Shown piece after piece: positions 1-12,820 of a stretch of 64,000 bases of DNA. The notes beneath the pieces were generated by a model. That model was not told the DNA's origin. It searched no databases and was given only the letters and a program-made list of their open reading frames with translations. Numbering within the stretch: the stretch's first letter is position 1; each line of letters opens with the position of its first letter. The translations under genes were made by a program, and so were the position numbers. Source of the DNA: Augochlora pura (lineage: Eukaryota > Arthropoda > Insecta > Hymenoptera > Halictidae); contig NC_135772.1 in assembly GCF_028453695.1 (NCBI RefSeq), forward strand, positions 18,533,611 through 18,597,610, read 5' to 3'.

Positions 1-1033
1 CCAACACGATTTGATCTTGCCGCGCGGATCCCAATAATATGCAGATTCCCGGCACGCGAATCTCGCGTCGAATAAACCGAATAGACGCCGGCCCTTGCCA
101 AACTGCTCTCTCGGTCGCCGCGATACGGAATTAAAGGCACGATTCTATCGAATTGTTGCATCGCCTTTTGTTATCGTGGCTTCTTCGTAATCGTCTCAGT
201 TTAGTTTAAACAATTTTATATAGTCACTTGAGACGCGGCTTCGTTCGCGATTTAACACCACGATTTCTAATTCGATAGCCATGGATATAAAATAAAAACA
301 ATTGTCAGACAGTAGGAGATATAGTAAAATTTAAGCTCTTTAAAATTAAATTTTAATAAACCGTAAAATACTTGAAATTCCAGATCAAGGACGAAGTTAT
401 CAGCAAAGTATCCCCTAAGGTAGTCAACCTTAAAATGTTTCTGGAAATGCGAGCAACTTTTCGCGGAGAACTTGCTCCACTTGCTGACTCAATTTTCGAA
501 GACACACGTCGCGGCGTTCTTTCCCATTCGAATTCAAATCGTTGAACGCGGGGCGGTCGAAAATGCTCGGCGCCGAACGTTTAGGGAATTCGGCGGGCGC
601 GCCGTTTCCCTCCGACTAGCGTAGGCCCGCCGCTGATGGGCGTATTGAAAATTCGGAGCGAAGGAACAACGGCGCGCTTCGCGAACGACGACGACGACGA
701 CTGGTGACGGCCGCGGTAAAGGGACGACGCCACGTGCTTGAACAGGCGAACAGGGGCAGTAAACAAGCGGGTATAAGCTCGCCGGGCGCTATCCAATATT
801 GAGATTGCTGTCTTTTGGAATATGGTAATACGATAATACATACAAATGCCCTCCATAAACTATAGAATTTTCATAAAGGACATGCAAATAGGCGGCGGTG
901 TATCGGAGCCGAAGAAGCGTGCCCGCGCGACCGCCCGGTTTATTGGCCCTTCTAAAAGATTGATACTTCGTGGCAACGATCAAACGGCGGCCGCGGTCCG
1001 ATTCGCAGGCAATACCGCAACAACCCCGGGAAT

Positions 1034-1076
1034 AGAGAGAAAGAGAAAGAGAGAGAGAGAGTGAGAGAGAGAGAGG
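1034..1076. repeat. (GA)n microsatellite
   Basis: This imperfect GA tract, interrupted by AAA and a GTGA, lies inside the GC-rich block at about 540-1540. Confidence 0.9.
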
Positions 1077-2119
1077 GCCGGAACACAACGGCTTGTTCTA
1101 TCGTATAGAGTTCGTTTACCATAAACGCGGAGGGGGTGGGAGCACCCCCCGGCCCCGGGCGCAATTAGCTAAAAGTAGCATAGATAGCTGTAAAAATATA
1201 AATGCAAATGCAACGGGCGCGGCGGTCGAAATAATCGTAACTCTCCCGGAATGCTACGTTCGCGCCGGTGGAACAACGCCCGGTGCCGCGAGCCGGAACA
1301 AGGGAACTTCGAGTTCGTAAGTTTCTCGCTAAACAATTTTCCTGAAGAACAATGTCGGCAAGGGAACGGAACCTGACCGGCTCTCGCCTCTCGCCCCTCC
1401 CCCCCTCCCGCTCTCTTCGCCGGCCACTTTCTTCCCTGGGACGCGTTATTCGAGACAATTTTTGGGAGCCATTCGTCAGACGCTTCAACTCAACTATTCC
1501 GACGGAATTTCGCGGCGGATCTGCGCGAACGTATACTTCGTGGTCATTTTAGTTTGATTTTTCAAACGTCGGAGGAGATATCCTTCGGACGAATATTTTT
1601 TTATTTTTGTATACGAAGACTGAAATCTGCGACTGCGACGAAATGTGTTGCAAATCACAGTATCAAGAAAAAGTTGATATTAAGTTATGTCGGTTTTTGA
1701 AGCGAGAGAAGATAATATTTATTGCACAGTATAATTACTGTTGTTAATTTATAAATACTGTTTTTTAAATATATGTGTCAATGATCATGTCCAATTTGAA
1801 ATGACGTTATCTGAAAATAAATTCTACAGATTCTAAAAATTGCAGACTTAAAAATGTTGTAAATTAGAGGTGCTTATCAAATTCTTTTTGCAATGCTTAT
1901 TAAATTACTATGAACTTCGTTGATACTGTTTTATTAGCAATACTGTCAAATAGATAAATTTGTTGTCCCCTAGACAGAACATATTCTTATTACACATTCG
2001 TATACCTATAAACATTGTCACTTAATTTTACAATACTGAATAAATAAAATGCATAACTCTCATCAGCAAACTATCACTACAGTAAAAGAACCAATAAAAA
2101 TTAAAATAAATTAAATTCA

Positions 2120-2147
2120 ATACTATATATAGTATAGTATATACTAT
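2120..2147. repeat. Two overlapping AT palindromes
   Basis: ATACTATATATAGTAT (2120-2135) and ATAGTATATACTAT (2134-2147) are each perfect palindromes sharing two bases. They lie in an AT-rich valley, where chance palindromes are common. Confidence 0.7.
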
Positions 2148-5049
2148 TCAACACTATAGCTACATTTTCGCTATATTTTGTTCCCAGGTGAGCGCAATCG
2201 GGTGAAAAAGAAAGGCGAAAGGTGAGCGGAAACGGGTCCGGAATATATCGATGGTCCCCGGAGGCGTTTGGGGCTTATTAGGGGGAACGAATGGTCTAAA
2301 CCAGGATTCTGAAAAACAGCCACCGATTCCGATATAGTATAAAGCGAAAAAAAAAATCCTTCCGTAATAGAATTACTCGACTCGGAACGGTCGTAAACGT
2401 ATTCCCAGGGCCGATAGCCATTTTTCTCGGTCAAGGGGCGAATTGGCTAAACCGCACGCGTTTACCCGAAGACAGATAGTGGAAAACACCGGGCACACAC
2501 ACCCCTCCCTCTCGTGCGCTGCCACGATCCTTCGCAGCGTGTCCAGTTTGTTTTCTCGATCGGGCTTCTCCATCTGCATCGCGTTCAATGTGTCGTTAGG
2601 TACACGATTTCGCTATACGTTATTATACCTCCGTGTCAAATGGAAATATATTGACCTTTTTGAAGAGACTGTATATCTAAGGTACATCTACTATAGAATG
2701 TGTATATCTACGAATTCGCTGCGATGATAGGCACTTATGGGAGGTTATTAAAATGACTACAGTAAATGTAATTTATTTTTGACTCTTCGGTGGAAAAAAC
2801 AGAAGATTTTTGATTCGAGTAGATATACAGGGACTCGTGACGAAAATTTCAATGTAAAAATGTAAAATAAAAATGCTATACGTCGATTACAAGAAATGTG
2901 AATACTATAGACATTTATTCCTGTCTTGAATTATTTTTATAGGGTATTACTGATATGGCAAAATTATTAAATTGTTGTAATAGTATTGCTATTCAATACC
3001 TCAACAGTGAACGATTCTCTCTTAAATTCTCAAAGAATTCTCTCTTTAATCATTTCAGTAAATTGGAAATAATATATCAACACTCTCCCATTCTTTTAAA
3101 TTTTAAGATTTAATTTATTTAATTTACTAAATCCCAGCATCGTAATAAAATAAAAATCTTTAAAAATCGACATAATACAAAATATACAAAACCGAAGAAA
3201 GTTTCATATTCCTTTCGATTGCCATTGTAAGGTTAAGTACAAACGCTCACCTAATTCAGACATCTCAAAGCCCATCAACATTTGACAGTCTAACAAATAC
3301 GACGGAGGCGAGAAATTCTGTCAGAGGCATAAGCGATGGCTCTGTCGCGGCAGCCGCCGTTAACAAAGTAGCAATTTCCGTGTCGCGTCCCGATGGTCGG
3401 TCGGCACGTTTGAAAACAAATATCACGATCCCATCGGCAAGATTTGTCACGTGGGTCACGGAGAGTAGAGAGACGTCTCTGGGTTCGTCTTCGCGGAGCG
3501 CATTGGTGGGCAGGTAAGAGCGATATATTTTCGAAGATTGTTTTCTCTCGTCAGGTAGCCACATACGTCACGCGGAATCCCTGGAGGGAGCCCCGGACGG
3601 GCAGCAGGAATATACAGGGTATAGATCACAACTCGCGAAGCGCCGGGCCAAGTCCCACGGCGGAACGTGGCGAATCAACTTCCGTCATTGCCCGCCATCC
3701 CAAACCTAATGCCTCGCATTTCTCTTCGGTCTCCGAACAACCCAACGGCTGTACACAAGCTCTGGATGCGAGCGCGGGGCAACGAACGAATGCATCTGTG
3801 CCAGTCCCATAGACCCATAACCCCTCTGATCCCAATCAAAAATCAACCCCTTGCCGAACCGTGCGCGGATAAATTTTCGCAACCAAATTTTCATTCATTC
3901 GATATTAAATGTTGTTTTGCGAAAATATGTATATATTATCTTTGGGTAAAGTATTAAATTATATGTCTTGTAGAGATGAATGTAATTATTGTTGAGGTTA
4001 TGTCAGGATGATTACATTTTTCTCTGCAAGGAGATAGGCAAACTGGTAGGATTAAAAATGTTTATGTCAGAGGTTCGATATAATATTATAGTGATGGACT
4101 TGTCATTTTTAGAATTATTTCTTATAAATAATTTTAGGTATTGCTAGAGCTCAAACGCTTGAACAGTGAATCGTCGAGTGTCTTTAAAACTACCCCCTTA
4201 AGAGGTACTTCGTTATTTAAAGCTTCGCTGGAGGAGAAGAAATACTTATTCTCATTGAAAGAGTACAATCTATTGCAAAGATTGGGTATTGTCAAGAGAA
4301 GAATTGTATTTTATTTTAATTGAAAAGAGAGAGCTAATATTTTCAATTTTTTAGAGTATATCTGTATCACGATTTTGACTCGATATTAAAAGACCGTAAA
4401 AATCAAACAGGGATAGAATATACGAAAAAAGTGATATTTTCATTTAAAACCGAAAGACGATAAAACAATTTGGAAAAACGAAAAATTAGAAATTTTAAAT
4501 TGTCTAAAAAAATGATACTATAGAATTCTTCTGCAAAAGAACGAAATATTACCGATTATAAAACACTACAACTATTCATTAAAATCCTTGATATCTCTCT
4601 AACAATATTGCTTACATATCACAATACAAAATAGTGAAACAAGACAAACAATTTTAATAAAAAAATTACATTAAAAATATCCTTCCTAACCATATTTTTT
4701 ACCAAAAATTGCGAGCGAACTCGTCTCGCCTAATCGATCTTATCGCATAAAAAAGACGGCAGTCCGCCGATCACGAATGTCTAACCAGTCACGGGGAACA
4801 ATTAACACCATCAATCGCGCGCATTGACAGAAGCGCGGCGACGCGGCGTTGGGGGTGGCGTGGGACGAAGCGGAGCTTCTGGGAAGTGTAATGCAGCCAC
4901 GTATATGAACTCACGGCGCATCCAGCTTTCGCGGCCATAAAGTTCGAGTTTACAACGCGAAATGGACTGGAAAGCAAAACGCGCAAAAAAGGAGAGTAAC
5001 GAGGAGGCGGTATGGAAGCGGTGGCGGAAGGATGAGCGCGAGTCGACCA

Positions 5050-5077
<28 letters not shown>
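5050..5077. repeat. (CT)n microsatellite
   Basis: This nearly pure CT run lies 270 bp upstream of a long GA-rich tract of opposite strand polarity at 5341-5453. Confidence 0.9.
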
Positions 5078-5080
<3 letters not shown>

Positions 5081-5340
5081 CCGTATTCCCTTTCCTTCTC
5101 GCTCGTGTGCCGCGGGGTGGCGGCCGGGGAGAAAGAGAAACTGGAAAAGGACGAGCGGATGGAATAATAGGCGCGAAAGAAGGAAAGAAGGGAATTAAGA
5201 GTGACAGAGCAAAAGATGGCGGTTCGAGGGCAGGAGACAGAGATATCGGAGGGGCGAGAGCGTGGGTGGAACGGAAGAGCGACCGAGGGGAGAGGGGAAT
5301 CGGGGGGGAAGGTGGAGAAAGAGGGTGAACGATGCGGAGA

Positions 5341-5453
5341 GCGAGCGAGCGAGAGAGAGAGAAAAGCAGAAAGAGAGATAGAGAGAAGGAGAGGAAGAGA
5401 AGGAGCGAGAGAGGGTGAGAGAGAGAGAGAGAGGGTGAAAGAGGGAGATGGAG
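5341..5453. repeat. GA-rich imperfect microsatellite
   Basis: About 110 bp consists of GAGA with GCGA, GATA and GGTGA interruptions. Together with the CT run at 5050 it forms a potential inverted pair. Confidence 0.85.
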
Positions 5454-5754
5454 GATCGGTAGCAGCAGTCGGAGAAGTAATATCCAGCGCAACGTTCCGG
5501 CAGGATGAGCTTTAATTGGAATATGGATCCGCTCTCTGTCGTTTCCCGATACTCCGATAAATTATCCTACGTACCATTTGCCCCGGAAAGCGGCACTTCA
5601 ATTCGTTGCCGGGCGCGTTCGAAGCGTAACACCTAGCCTGAAAGAGAGACGACAAGCCGCGCCGCCATTCGTTCCGGTTGAACACGATGAAGTGCGAATA
5701 TGCGCGTTTTAAAGAGACGCGATTAAGGTCAATTTGTCGTGATTCGATTTGCGC

Positions 5755-5793
5755 CTCTCTCTCTCTCTCTCACTCTCTCTCTCTTTATATCTC

Positions 5794-5829
<36 letters not shown>
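5755..5829. repeat. (CT)n / CTAT compound microsatellite
   Basis: A CT tract is followed by repeated CTCTCTAT units. It keeps all three plus frames open, which explains the Ser/Leu-rich frames there. Confidence 0.9.
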
Positions 5830-7409
5830 GTTCGAACCAACGAACGCCATTCAATTACGCGACGCGTTCCCGGCGCGGTGCAAGGAACGCGATCGGCGCC
5901 CGCTTTGTGGGCCCGCGCGATTCCGTCGACGGAAAAGAGCGACGATTATACACGCAGACGGAATTGCCAGCGCTCCGTCCCCGTACTCTGCACTCATCGA
6001 TAATGGCGACGAATCAGGATTGAAGAAACAATTTTATCCGCGGCTCCCGCGTTTACGGCTTCTGTCACACGTTCGGGGACCTGGAAACATTCTGCATTCG
6101 ACTCTCGATATTTTTAGATAAATAAAAATATCGTTCCTTTCGCGCTGCGATGTTTGAGACGATTTTGGAAGAGGGAGAATTTACGCGGGGTACAGTTGGA
6201 GATGTTATATATTGTACAGTTTTTGGGAAACGCGAGTTCTGAAGGGGATCTTTATTATGCAGAAAATGTTGTCAATGCAGGAACAATTTTGCTATGTGGA
6301 AAATTTCACTTTGGAGCTCACGTTTCAGACTGGAATATTATTTTTTCAATGCATAGACCAGGAAATAGAAATGCAAGTCGGATTAATGATCGTGTGCAGT
6401 TTACTCTTTGATATACAAAATCGGGTTTAAAAAATATAATTGGAAAGAGAGTTTGATAAAAATACTTGTCAATTAAGACAGCCTATTTTCTAAAATCTAA
6501 GATTAATATCGAAGATGTACATGTACGTAGAAATATTATTAAAAATAATTACCACTTCAGTAGACTGTTCTTCATCCTTTGAAATAAATAAAAACAATTA
6601 TCATAAATTAATCTTCCAGCATATAATCACAAAATTAATTTCAGAAATTCCTGACTGAATAAAAATCCTAGTAACAATCACATATAAACCTAAGCTTTCG
6701 ATGTCTCGTTTTAAAATCATACGAATAAAATTGAAAATTATTTTCGCAAACCGAGTCCACTGATTGAACGTAGCGAATGATTTCGTGCCGGTATTGTAGA
6801 CACCGAAACAATTTGGAATTCCTTATACGGTGTTTCGCGGATCGAAATGGATTCCGTGGCATCTCGGGGAAAAGGCAAAGACACGCGGGTGCAACGTAGT
6901 TGATTTAGGATTCGTGTATAACCGCGATCGAGCAAGGCCAAGCGCCGTGCCGAATGGAATACTAATCAAAGATACACAAATTCCGCCCGGCTAATACTTC
7001 AAATCCCCTTTAGCCAGGACCCTGAAATTAAATTATTGGATTAGATGCCTGGCGACGCCAACCCTTCTGGTCTTCGTATCCGCGACGGAATATCTGGGTA
7101 TCCCTAACGGAGTCGTGGAAAGCCGTTCGGCTTTACTTACGGCACTTCCTTTGATCTTAACTTCCCGATGCCTCGCGATCGTTCTGATTTTTGGCGGACG
7201 GGCCGAGGGGACGCGACGCCCGAGTAAATCTCTTTTCGAATTCACTCCGAGTGAAACGAGGAACAGTTGCAATTTTTCCGAGTAGTAGAAGTTGGAGGAA
7301 ATTGCGGAGGAGGAAATTTAAGGGTAGTTAAATTCATATGATTTTTAGAGTATCATAGTTGCAAGTGCTTTGGCACGAGGTTGAATAAAGTTAGTGTTAA
7401 GGTGGTTAA

Positions 7410-7590
7410 TCTATCAATATTGAAGAGTATATAGCTTAATAATTATATATACCATTGTGAAGGAGTATATAATTTAATAGCTAGCTGATAGTTAATATAT
7501 CAACATAGAGGAATATATATTTCAATAACTAACTATTGGTTAATATATAACTATTAGTTAATATATAACTAGCAAATACTAACCTTATGC
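7410..7590. repeat. AT-rich degenerate tandem repeat
   Basis: The motif GA(A)G-AGTATATA, then TTTAATA, then GTTAATATATAACTA recurs about every 38-48 bp. Landmarks are at 7425, 7463 and 7510. The array ends in two 18 bp copies beginning GTTAATATATAACTA. Confidence 0.6.
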
Positions 7591-8335
7591 AACCTTATCA
7601 CTAACAAAAGTTAGTCTGAAAATCATATAAAATTCAACAATTCAGCCCAACTCTTGCAATATCCCCGACGACACATAATACATCAATACGAACGTCTACA
7701 TAATTTAATACACTTAAATATCCCAGTCTCTGTCGAACGCTGCGAGTCTCTCTCTCTCGTCAGAAAATCATCGTCATAAGTAATTAAACGTCGCCCCCGC
7801 GCGACGACGATAAAATAGAAACACGATCGGAATAACTGTCCGAGGCGAGCCAAAGAGAGCACAAAGACGATTTAAAACCGCGGAGACCTAAATCAGAGGC
7901 GAACAATGGACGAGGAAACCGAGACAAAAGACAATCGGTCCATTTCTGCCGATTCTCGCGCTCCTTTGCGCCCCGTTTCTCCGAGGTTTCAACCCTCGGC
8001 CGACCGACCGACCGGTTCCTCCTCGTCACGAAGGAAAGAAGAGGGGGGGCGGGGAGGGTGGGTCTGGTGAAAGGACTATATTTTCATATCAATGATTTTA
8101 TGACCGCGTCCCGCCGCGCCCCTCGCCGAACACCGTATAGGGCCACCCCCCGGCCGTAGGAAATCTATATTTTATCGCGCGTAAAATTCTTGCTATTTAT
8201 TCGCGTATAAGAATTTAAATGTTTCCAAAATGCGAGTTGGCCGGGCGTGGATATCGTCTTTCCAACCCCCGGTGGCTGCTACGGGCACGGCGCTGTCCGT
8301 AATCCTTATATGATTTAGATTCCAGGGGATCGTTC

Positions 8336-8340
<5 letters not shown>

Positions 8341-8369
<29 letters not shown>
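8341..8369. repeat. (CT)n microsatellite
   Basis: A pure TC run of about 29 bp lies in the GC-rich block 7740-8820. Confidence 0.9.
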
Positions 8370-8372
<3 letters not shown>

Positions 8373-10855
8373 TCTTTCCGGTCGTGGAAACGCCGTGGCA
8401 GAGACGCGCCAGAGGGTTGGGCGGAACAAAACGGCTCGCGTAGATTAAGTTCGATTCGCCGTGGCATATTCTTGGTGGGCCACGGGGAAATACGATCGTG
8501 GTATTTTAAAATAACGACGCCATTAGCAGCGGTCCGGGAAAGACGCCGCCCGCCGCCGCCGATGTCCTCGTCTACGTTGGCCCTTCCTCCCCCCCGGGCC
8601 ACACTTTCGAGGGCGAAAAACTTGTCCCTTTTCTTCGCTGTCCTGCCTTCTTTCGTTCTTCGCCGAAGAGGAGCTCCGTCGATCCCGCAAATGGAATCCA
8701 CCGATGGACTCGGCTTCTACCGTTCATTTGTTTCCATTTTAGTGGAGTTGTTTTCCGAGGGGGAGGGGGGCGGCTTCCGTACGTTGCCTTAACAGTGCTG
8801 GATCTCGCGGGAGAATTAGATAAAGTCTACCAGCGTTTTATACTTGTAAATGGCTACAAGTGCGTACCTGAAATTAATGTTACGACGCATACATGGGGCT
8901 AATTGCATTGCATTCGGGAAAGTGGATTGAGTTTGTGTGATATTTTACTCGAATATATTTTTGGTATAATTTAGAAGTGTGTAATATGTGAAAATATAGG
9001 TTAAGGTAAAATTGAGATTCGTTTGACGATCCTATATGGATCGAGGTATAGTCTTTAAAATTATTTCAACATCGAGCCATCAAGTAAAAGAGAATTCGTT
9101 CTCTTTTGTCAGTCTAAATATTTTATAATAATTTATATCACTGTTTTGGTATAAGATGTAGACCCTGGCATTGAACTCTTTAAAAAGACGACGCTTCTAA
9201 AAATAAAACAGTCTAATTACCATTAAAGAGAATCGCTTTAAAAATGATAATTCAATTGAAACCACTTCTGAAGATTTAGGGGTAGTTTTCTTCGACACGA
9301 AATCAGCGATTAAACAAACGATTCTCAAAGTTCGAGAATTTTTAAGAAATGTTTTTAGCAATGCGAAAGGTCAACCAAGGTACAACCATCGACCAAAGAT
9401 CGACAGCGGAGGGGGCGCGAGGGGGGGGGTGTTTGAAGACCGCAATTCAGGCGGCACGGCGCGGCGCCGCGGCGAGAAGGAATTATATCGGTGAGTCGGG
9501 TTCCTTGTATAAATCATACATATTCAGGCGCCGACAACATTTCCTCGAGTAGCTACCAGTGATCCGTCTAATTTATAGTTTAACTTATCTAAATGCGCGC
9601 AGCGCCTGGCCTGAAGAGGGGTCCGCCCGCCGCCTAGACGGTTCGGCTGCTGTCGGTGTACTTCAACGAACCGGCGATGACACCGGCGTTCAACCCTTTG
9701 GCTGTTTAGCATTCCATCTTCGATTCGGTTGCGGTTCCCACGGGGGAAACCCCCGGGGCTCGGCGGATTTTTACGCCCGTGGAAAACCGGACCGGAACGG
9801 GAAGAGAACGGGGGAGAACGAACGGAGCGAGGAGGAGAGAAAGAGAGGGAGATAAAGATAGATAGAGGGAGGGAGGGAGGGAGGGGAGTGACTCAGTCGA
9901 TAAGTTAACTGGCCATCCCGGGAGTCGATAAATCATTGACGGCTACGCCGGACACCGCGCGGTGAAAGAGAGGAAAGAATCCCGATAATCGGATCAACGT
10001 GACCGGAACACTTGTTGAGCCACGCGATATAAATTAAACGTTCGCAAACAATTATTCGGCCGTTTTTCCTGTTTGCTCTTCTACTTGGCCCGCGGACGCG
10101 ATACGGATCACCTAGCCGTCGAAAGAACCGTTAAATCGTTTTTATCGAATGATGAATGGCGCGAGCTTTTCCACCTGTGCTTCTGCCCACCGGTTCTCGT
10201 ATTTATTGTTCCACCGGAAGCGGCCAATTTATGGCGATACTTCCGCGTGAGCCGATTAATAAATCGGTCGAGATTTCACCTAATAACTGTTCAAACAGCT
10301 GTATCGTTTCGATTAGTATGGATAAGGGATGTTTGATTTTATTAATTAGGTATGTTATTAAATTATTAAATTGTGTTGGAAGATTGTTTTAGAGTCTTGA
10401 AAGAAAAATTTATTTTATCATGGTAATACTGTATAATACTAATTTTATATCTTATCAATCTTTTTAATACTTTATAGTTTACTGCTACAAAATGAAGACA
10501 GAGGTACATAATTCAAACTATATTAAAAATTATTATTATTATTATATACTACTTTAGAGCAAGTTCAATTAATTTCCTCCTCATTTTCTAGATTTCATTT
10601 TCAATGTTCATTTAATGTCATCCATCTTCATAAACTTTTACATGCGACAAATATGTAAAATAAAACTATATTCTCTAGCTCGAAAGAAGAATATAATTAC
10701 GAAGAATATTCGATAGAACAATTACTGTACTATACATCATGAAAGCATATTTTAATTTAAAATAAAAACAGTAATTATAAAGACAAAGGTAAAAAAACAC
10801 AAAAGTATTAACGATACAATATAATCGTCCATGTACAAATATTCTTTCAGACACC

Positions 10856-11728
10856 ATGGGGTTGCCGACGAATTTGTCAAGCACCCCTGAGGGGGGGAAG
10901 ATTTCACCATTTCATACAGTCCCAGGTTTTCCATCGATGACGCGACGGTTAGGCGATCGCCAGGGACGGCACGTAAAACCAGTGGCCTGTTTTACAAGCA
11001 AAACGGGGATGACGAATCGCTTCGTGGGGGATCTCGAGGGGTGGAGAGGTGGGAGCGAGTTTCATCCCTTGATATATCGACGCGAAACCGTGAGCGATTC
11101 CCACGAAGGATACCGCGAGCCAATCTTTCGGAAACCAGCCCGAGATCCAAAGGAGCGTGATATTTATAGGGCGGATTTAAAGTATAAAGTTCCGAGTGTG
11201 TCTGAGGGGGTGGCGGACGAGAGGTGGCCGGGGGGGGGGGTGGTGGTGGAACACGCCCATCTGCCCGTGCAGCCTCGTTCCTTGTTTTCCGAAAGATCGT
11301 CGGTTACAGCTCGGAATTCCGATCGTGTGCGCGGTTCGTGTCTCGAAATTCAACGTGTCCGAGCCGGAAGAACGTTGCCGCCACTCGGGAAACGGACGAT
11401 GTTAACGCGGACCGAAAGTAGTCAACAACTTTTTCCCTTTCCTCGTTCTGCGACAGCGCCGACGGTCATTCTTGGCCGGTGTAATTGTGTGCGGGGGCGA
11501 TTCGAGGAGCACCGAACACTACGCGTCTCGCCACGAAAATTATTTCCAGAAGAAGTTTCCGATGCAAAAGGGAGTGGGATTGCTAGGAGCGTAAGAATTT
11601 TTGTTACCGCGGCGGTTAGGAAATTAGTTCTCGACGTCGGTAGAGTGAACAGTGGAGATATGGGGTTGGAGAAATTGTTTTTCTATAGGGGTTGGTCTCG
11701 CGACGCTTCCATTGATACAAGACACTGA
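10856..11728 (+). CDS. Long unassigned open reading frame (290 codons), probably not coding
   Basis: This is the longest open frame in the window apart from the LINE. It starts at an ATG with CACC directly upstream and ends at TGA. The translation is rich in Arg, Gly, Ser and Pro and shows no domain, signal peptide or membrane segment I recognise. A G11 run at about 11230-11240 is translated as a Gly/Val run. The frame fills exactly one GC-rich block (about 10850-11730) between two AT-rich valleys, where stop codons are rare, so chance openness is the simplest explanation. A single-exon orphan gene remains possible. Confidence 0.15.
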   Translation: MGLPTNLSSTPEGGKISPFHTVPGFPSMTRRLGDRQGRHVKPVACFTSKTGMTNRFVGDLEGWRGGSEFHPLIYRRETVSDSHEGYREPIFRKPARDPKERDIYRADLKYKVPSVSEGVADERWPGGGVVVEHAHLPVQPRSLFSERSSVTARNSDRVRGSCLEIQRVRAGRTLPPLGKRTMLTRTESSQQLFPFPRSATAPTVILGRCNCVRGRFEEHRTLRVSPRKLFPEEVSDAKGSGIARSVRIFVTAAVRKLVLDVGRVNSGDMGLEKLFFYRGWSRDASIDTRH

Positions 11729-12540
11729 AACATCGTTACGCTCACGAAATATTTCTAACTCGAAGGAGATGGATATTACGAGTATAAAAAATATTTTTCG
11801 TTTGGGGGTAGCTTTGAGGGTAGTGACAAATTTTAGTTTCGATTATGGCAATATTATAGGCTCTCAAAGGAAATTATAATCAAGAAGTAATTTTTACAGA
11901 ATACTTCTAAGAGAAAAGAGAGACTACATAGAGTAAAATAATTATTTTTATATGGGGATGATAATAGGGGTAGTTTCTATGATTAACCAAATTTTTACAA
12001 ATTATCTTGTCCATTTTAAATAAATCTCCTATAAATTTCACTAGATTCCTTTCTATTTAATAATAGAAAAATAATACTCTAAAAGAACCCCTATTCCCAA
12101 AATAAACATTAAATAACTAAAACCGCATCAGAATTAATTTCTCCTGACACAAAAATTGTAGAAAAGTTCCCACTGAACGATCATAAAATTCCCAGAGGAT
12201 TGGCGCGATACTTTCGGAGATTTACCGCCTGGCTTCAGAATACACAATCAAGGAAGGACTCGTCTGATCCTCGCGGTGCCGCGTTCATCTTTAACCACCC
12301 CGATTGGAAGAATAGATTTCCACCCCGCCATCCACGTTTTTTTTCCACCGCGGCATCTTATCGAGAATTTTGTAAACAACTTTCGCCATTTCGCGGCCTC
12401 AGATTTACTCGGCGCGGAACGGCGCCCTTTATCGCGACGAAACAAATGTGACAACTTTTCATTCCTGCCTCCCCCTCTATCTTCTGCCCCACCCTTTGCA
12501 ATAAACACCCATTTTATCACACACGTATACCTCCACCTCT

Positions 12541-12820
12541 ACCGCTCTCTGTCGCTCTCTAGTTTGCTCTATATTTTGCTCTCTATCGCTCTCTTTATTT
12601 CGCTCTCTTTCGCTCTCTCGATCTCTATATTTCGCTCTCTCTTTCGCTCTCTCGCTCTCTCGATCTCTCTCTTTCGCTCTCTCGATCTCTATATTTCGCT
12701 CTCTCGATCTCTATATTTCGCTTTCTCTTTCGCTCTCTCGATCTCTCTATTTCGCTCTCTTTCACTCTCTTTCGCTCTCTCACTCTCGCTCTTTTTATTT
12801 CACTCTCTTTCGCCCAACTT
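12541..12820. repeat. Pyrimidine-rich minisatellite based on CGCTCTCT
   Basis: The 8-mer CGCTCTCT recurs many times, mixed with TTTCGCTCTCT and CGATCTCTATATTTCGCT modules. Both strands have open low-complexity frames (Ser/Leu/Phe/Arg on plus, Arg/Glu/Ser on minus), which I do not regard as genes. The minus strand is dense in GAGAG, the core of GAGA-factor sites. Confidence 0.85.

Larger units (their letters stand above)
1..3240. other. Noncoding: GC-rich block then AT-rich sequence
   Basis: A CpG-rich block (about 500-1550) holds the GA microsatellite. Mostly AT-rich sequence with a GC-richer island at about 2170-2620 follows. Open frames here are short, overlap on both strands and resemble nothing known. 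Confidence 0.6.
3241..9350. other. Noncoding: alternating GC-rich and AT-rich blocks
   Basis: GC-rich blocks lie at about 3290-3880, 4700-6120, 6740-7290 and 7740-8820, with AT-rich valleys between. Apart from the listed repeats I see no exon-like frame with family resemblance. Confidence 0.6.

Noticed and set aside
4950..5492. 180-codon minus-strand frame rich in Leu, Ser and Pro
   Set aside because: It is driven by GA/CT repeats at 5050 and 5341; overlapping frames exist on both strands.
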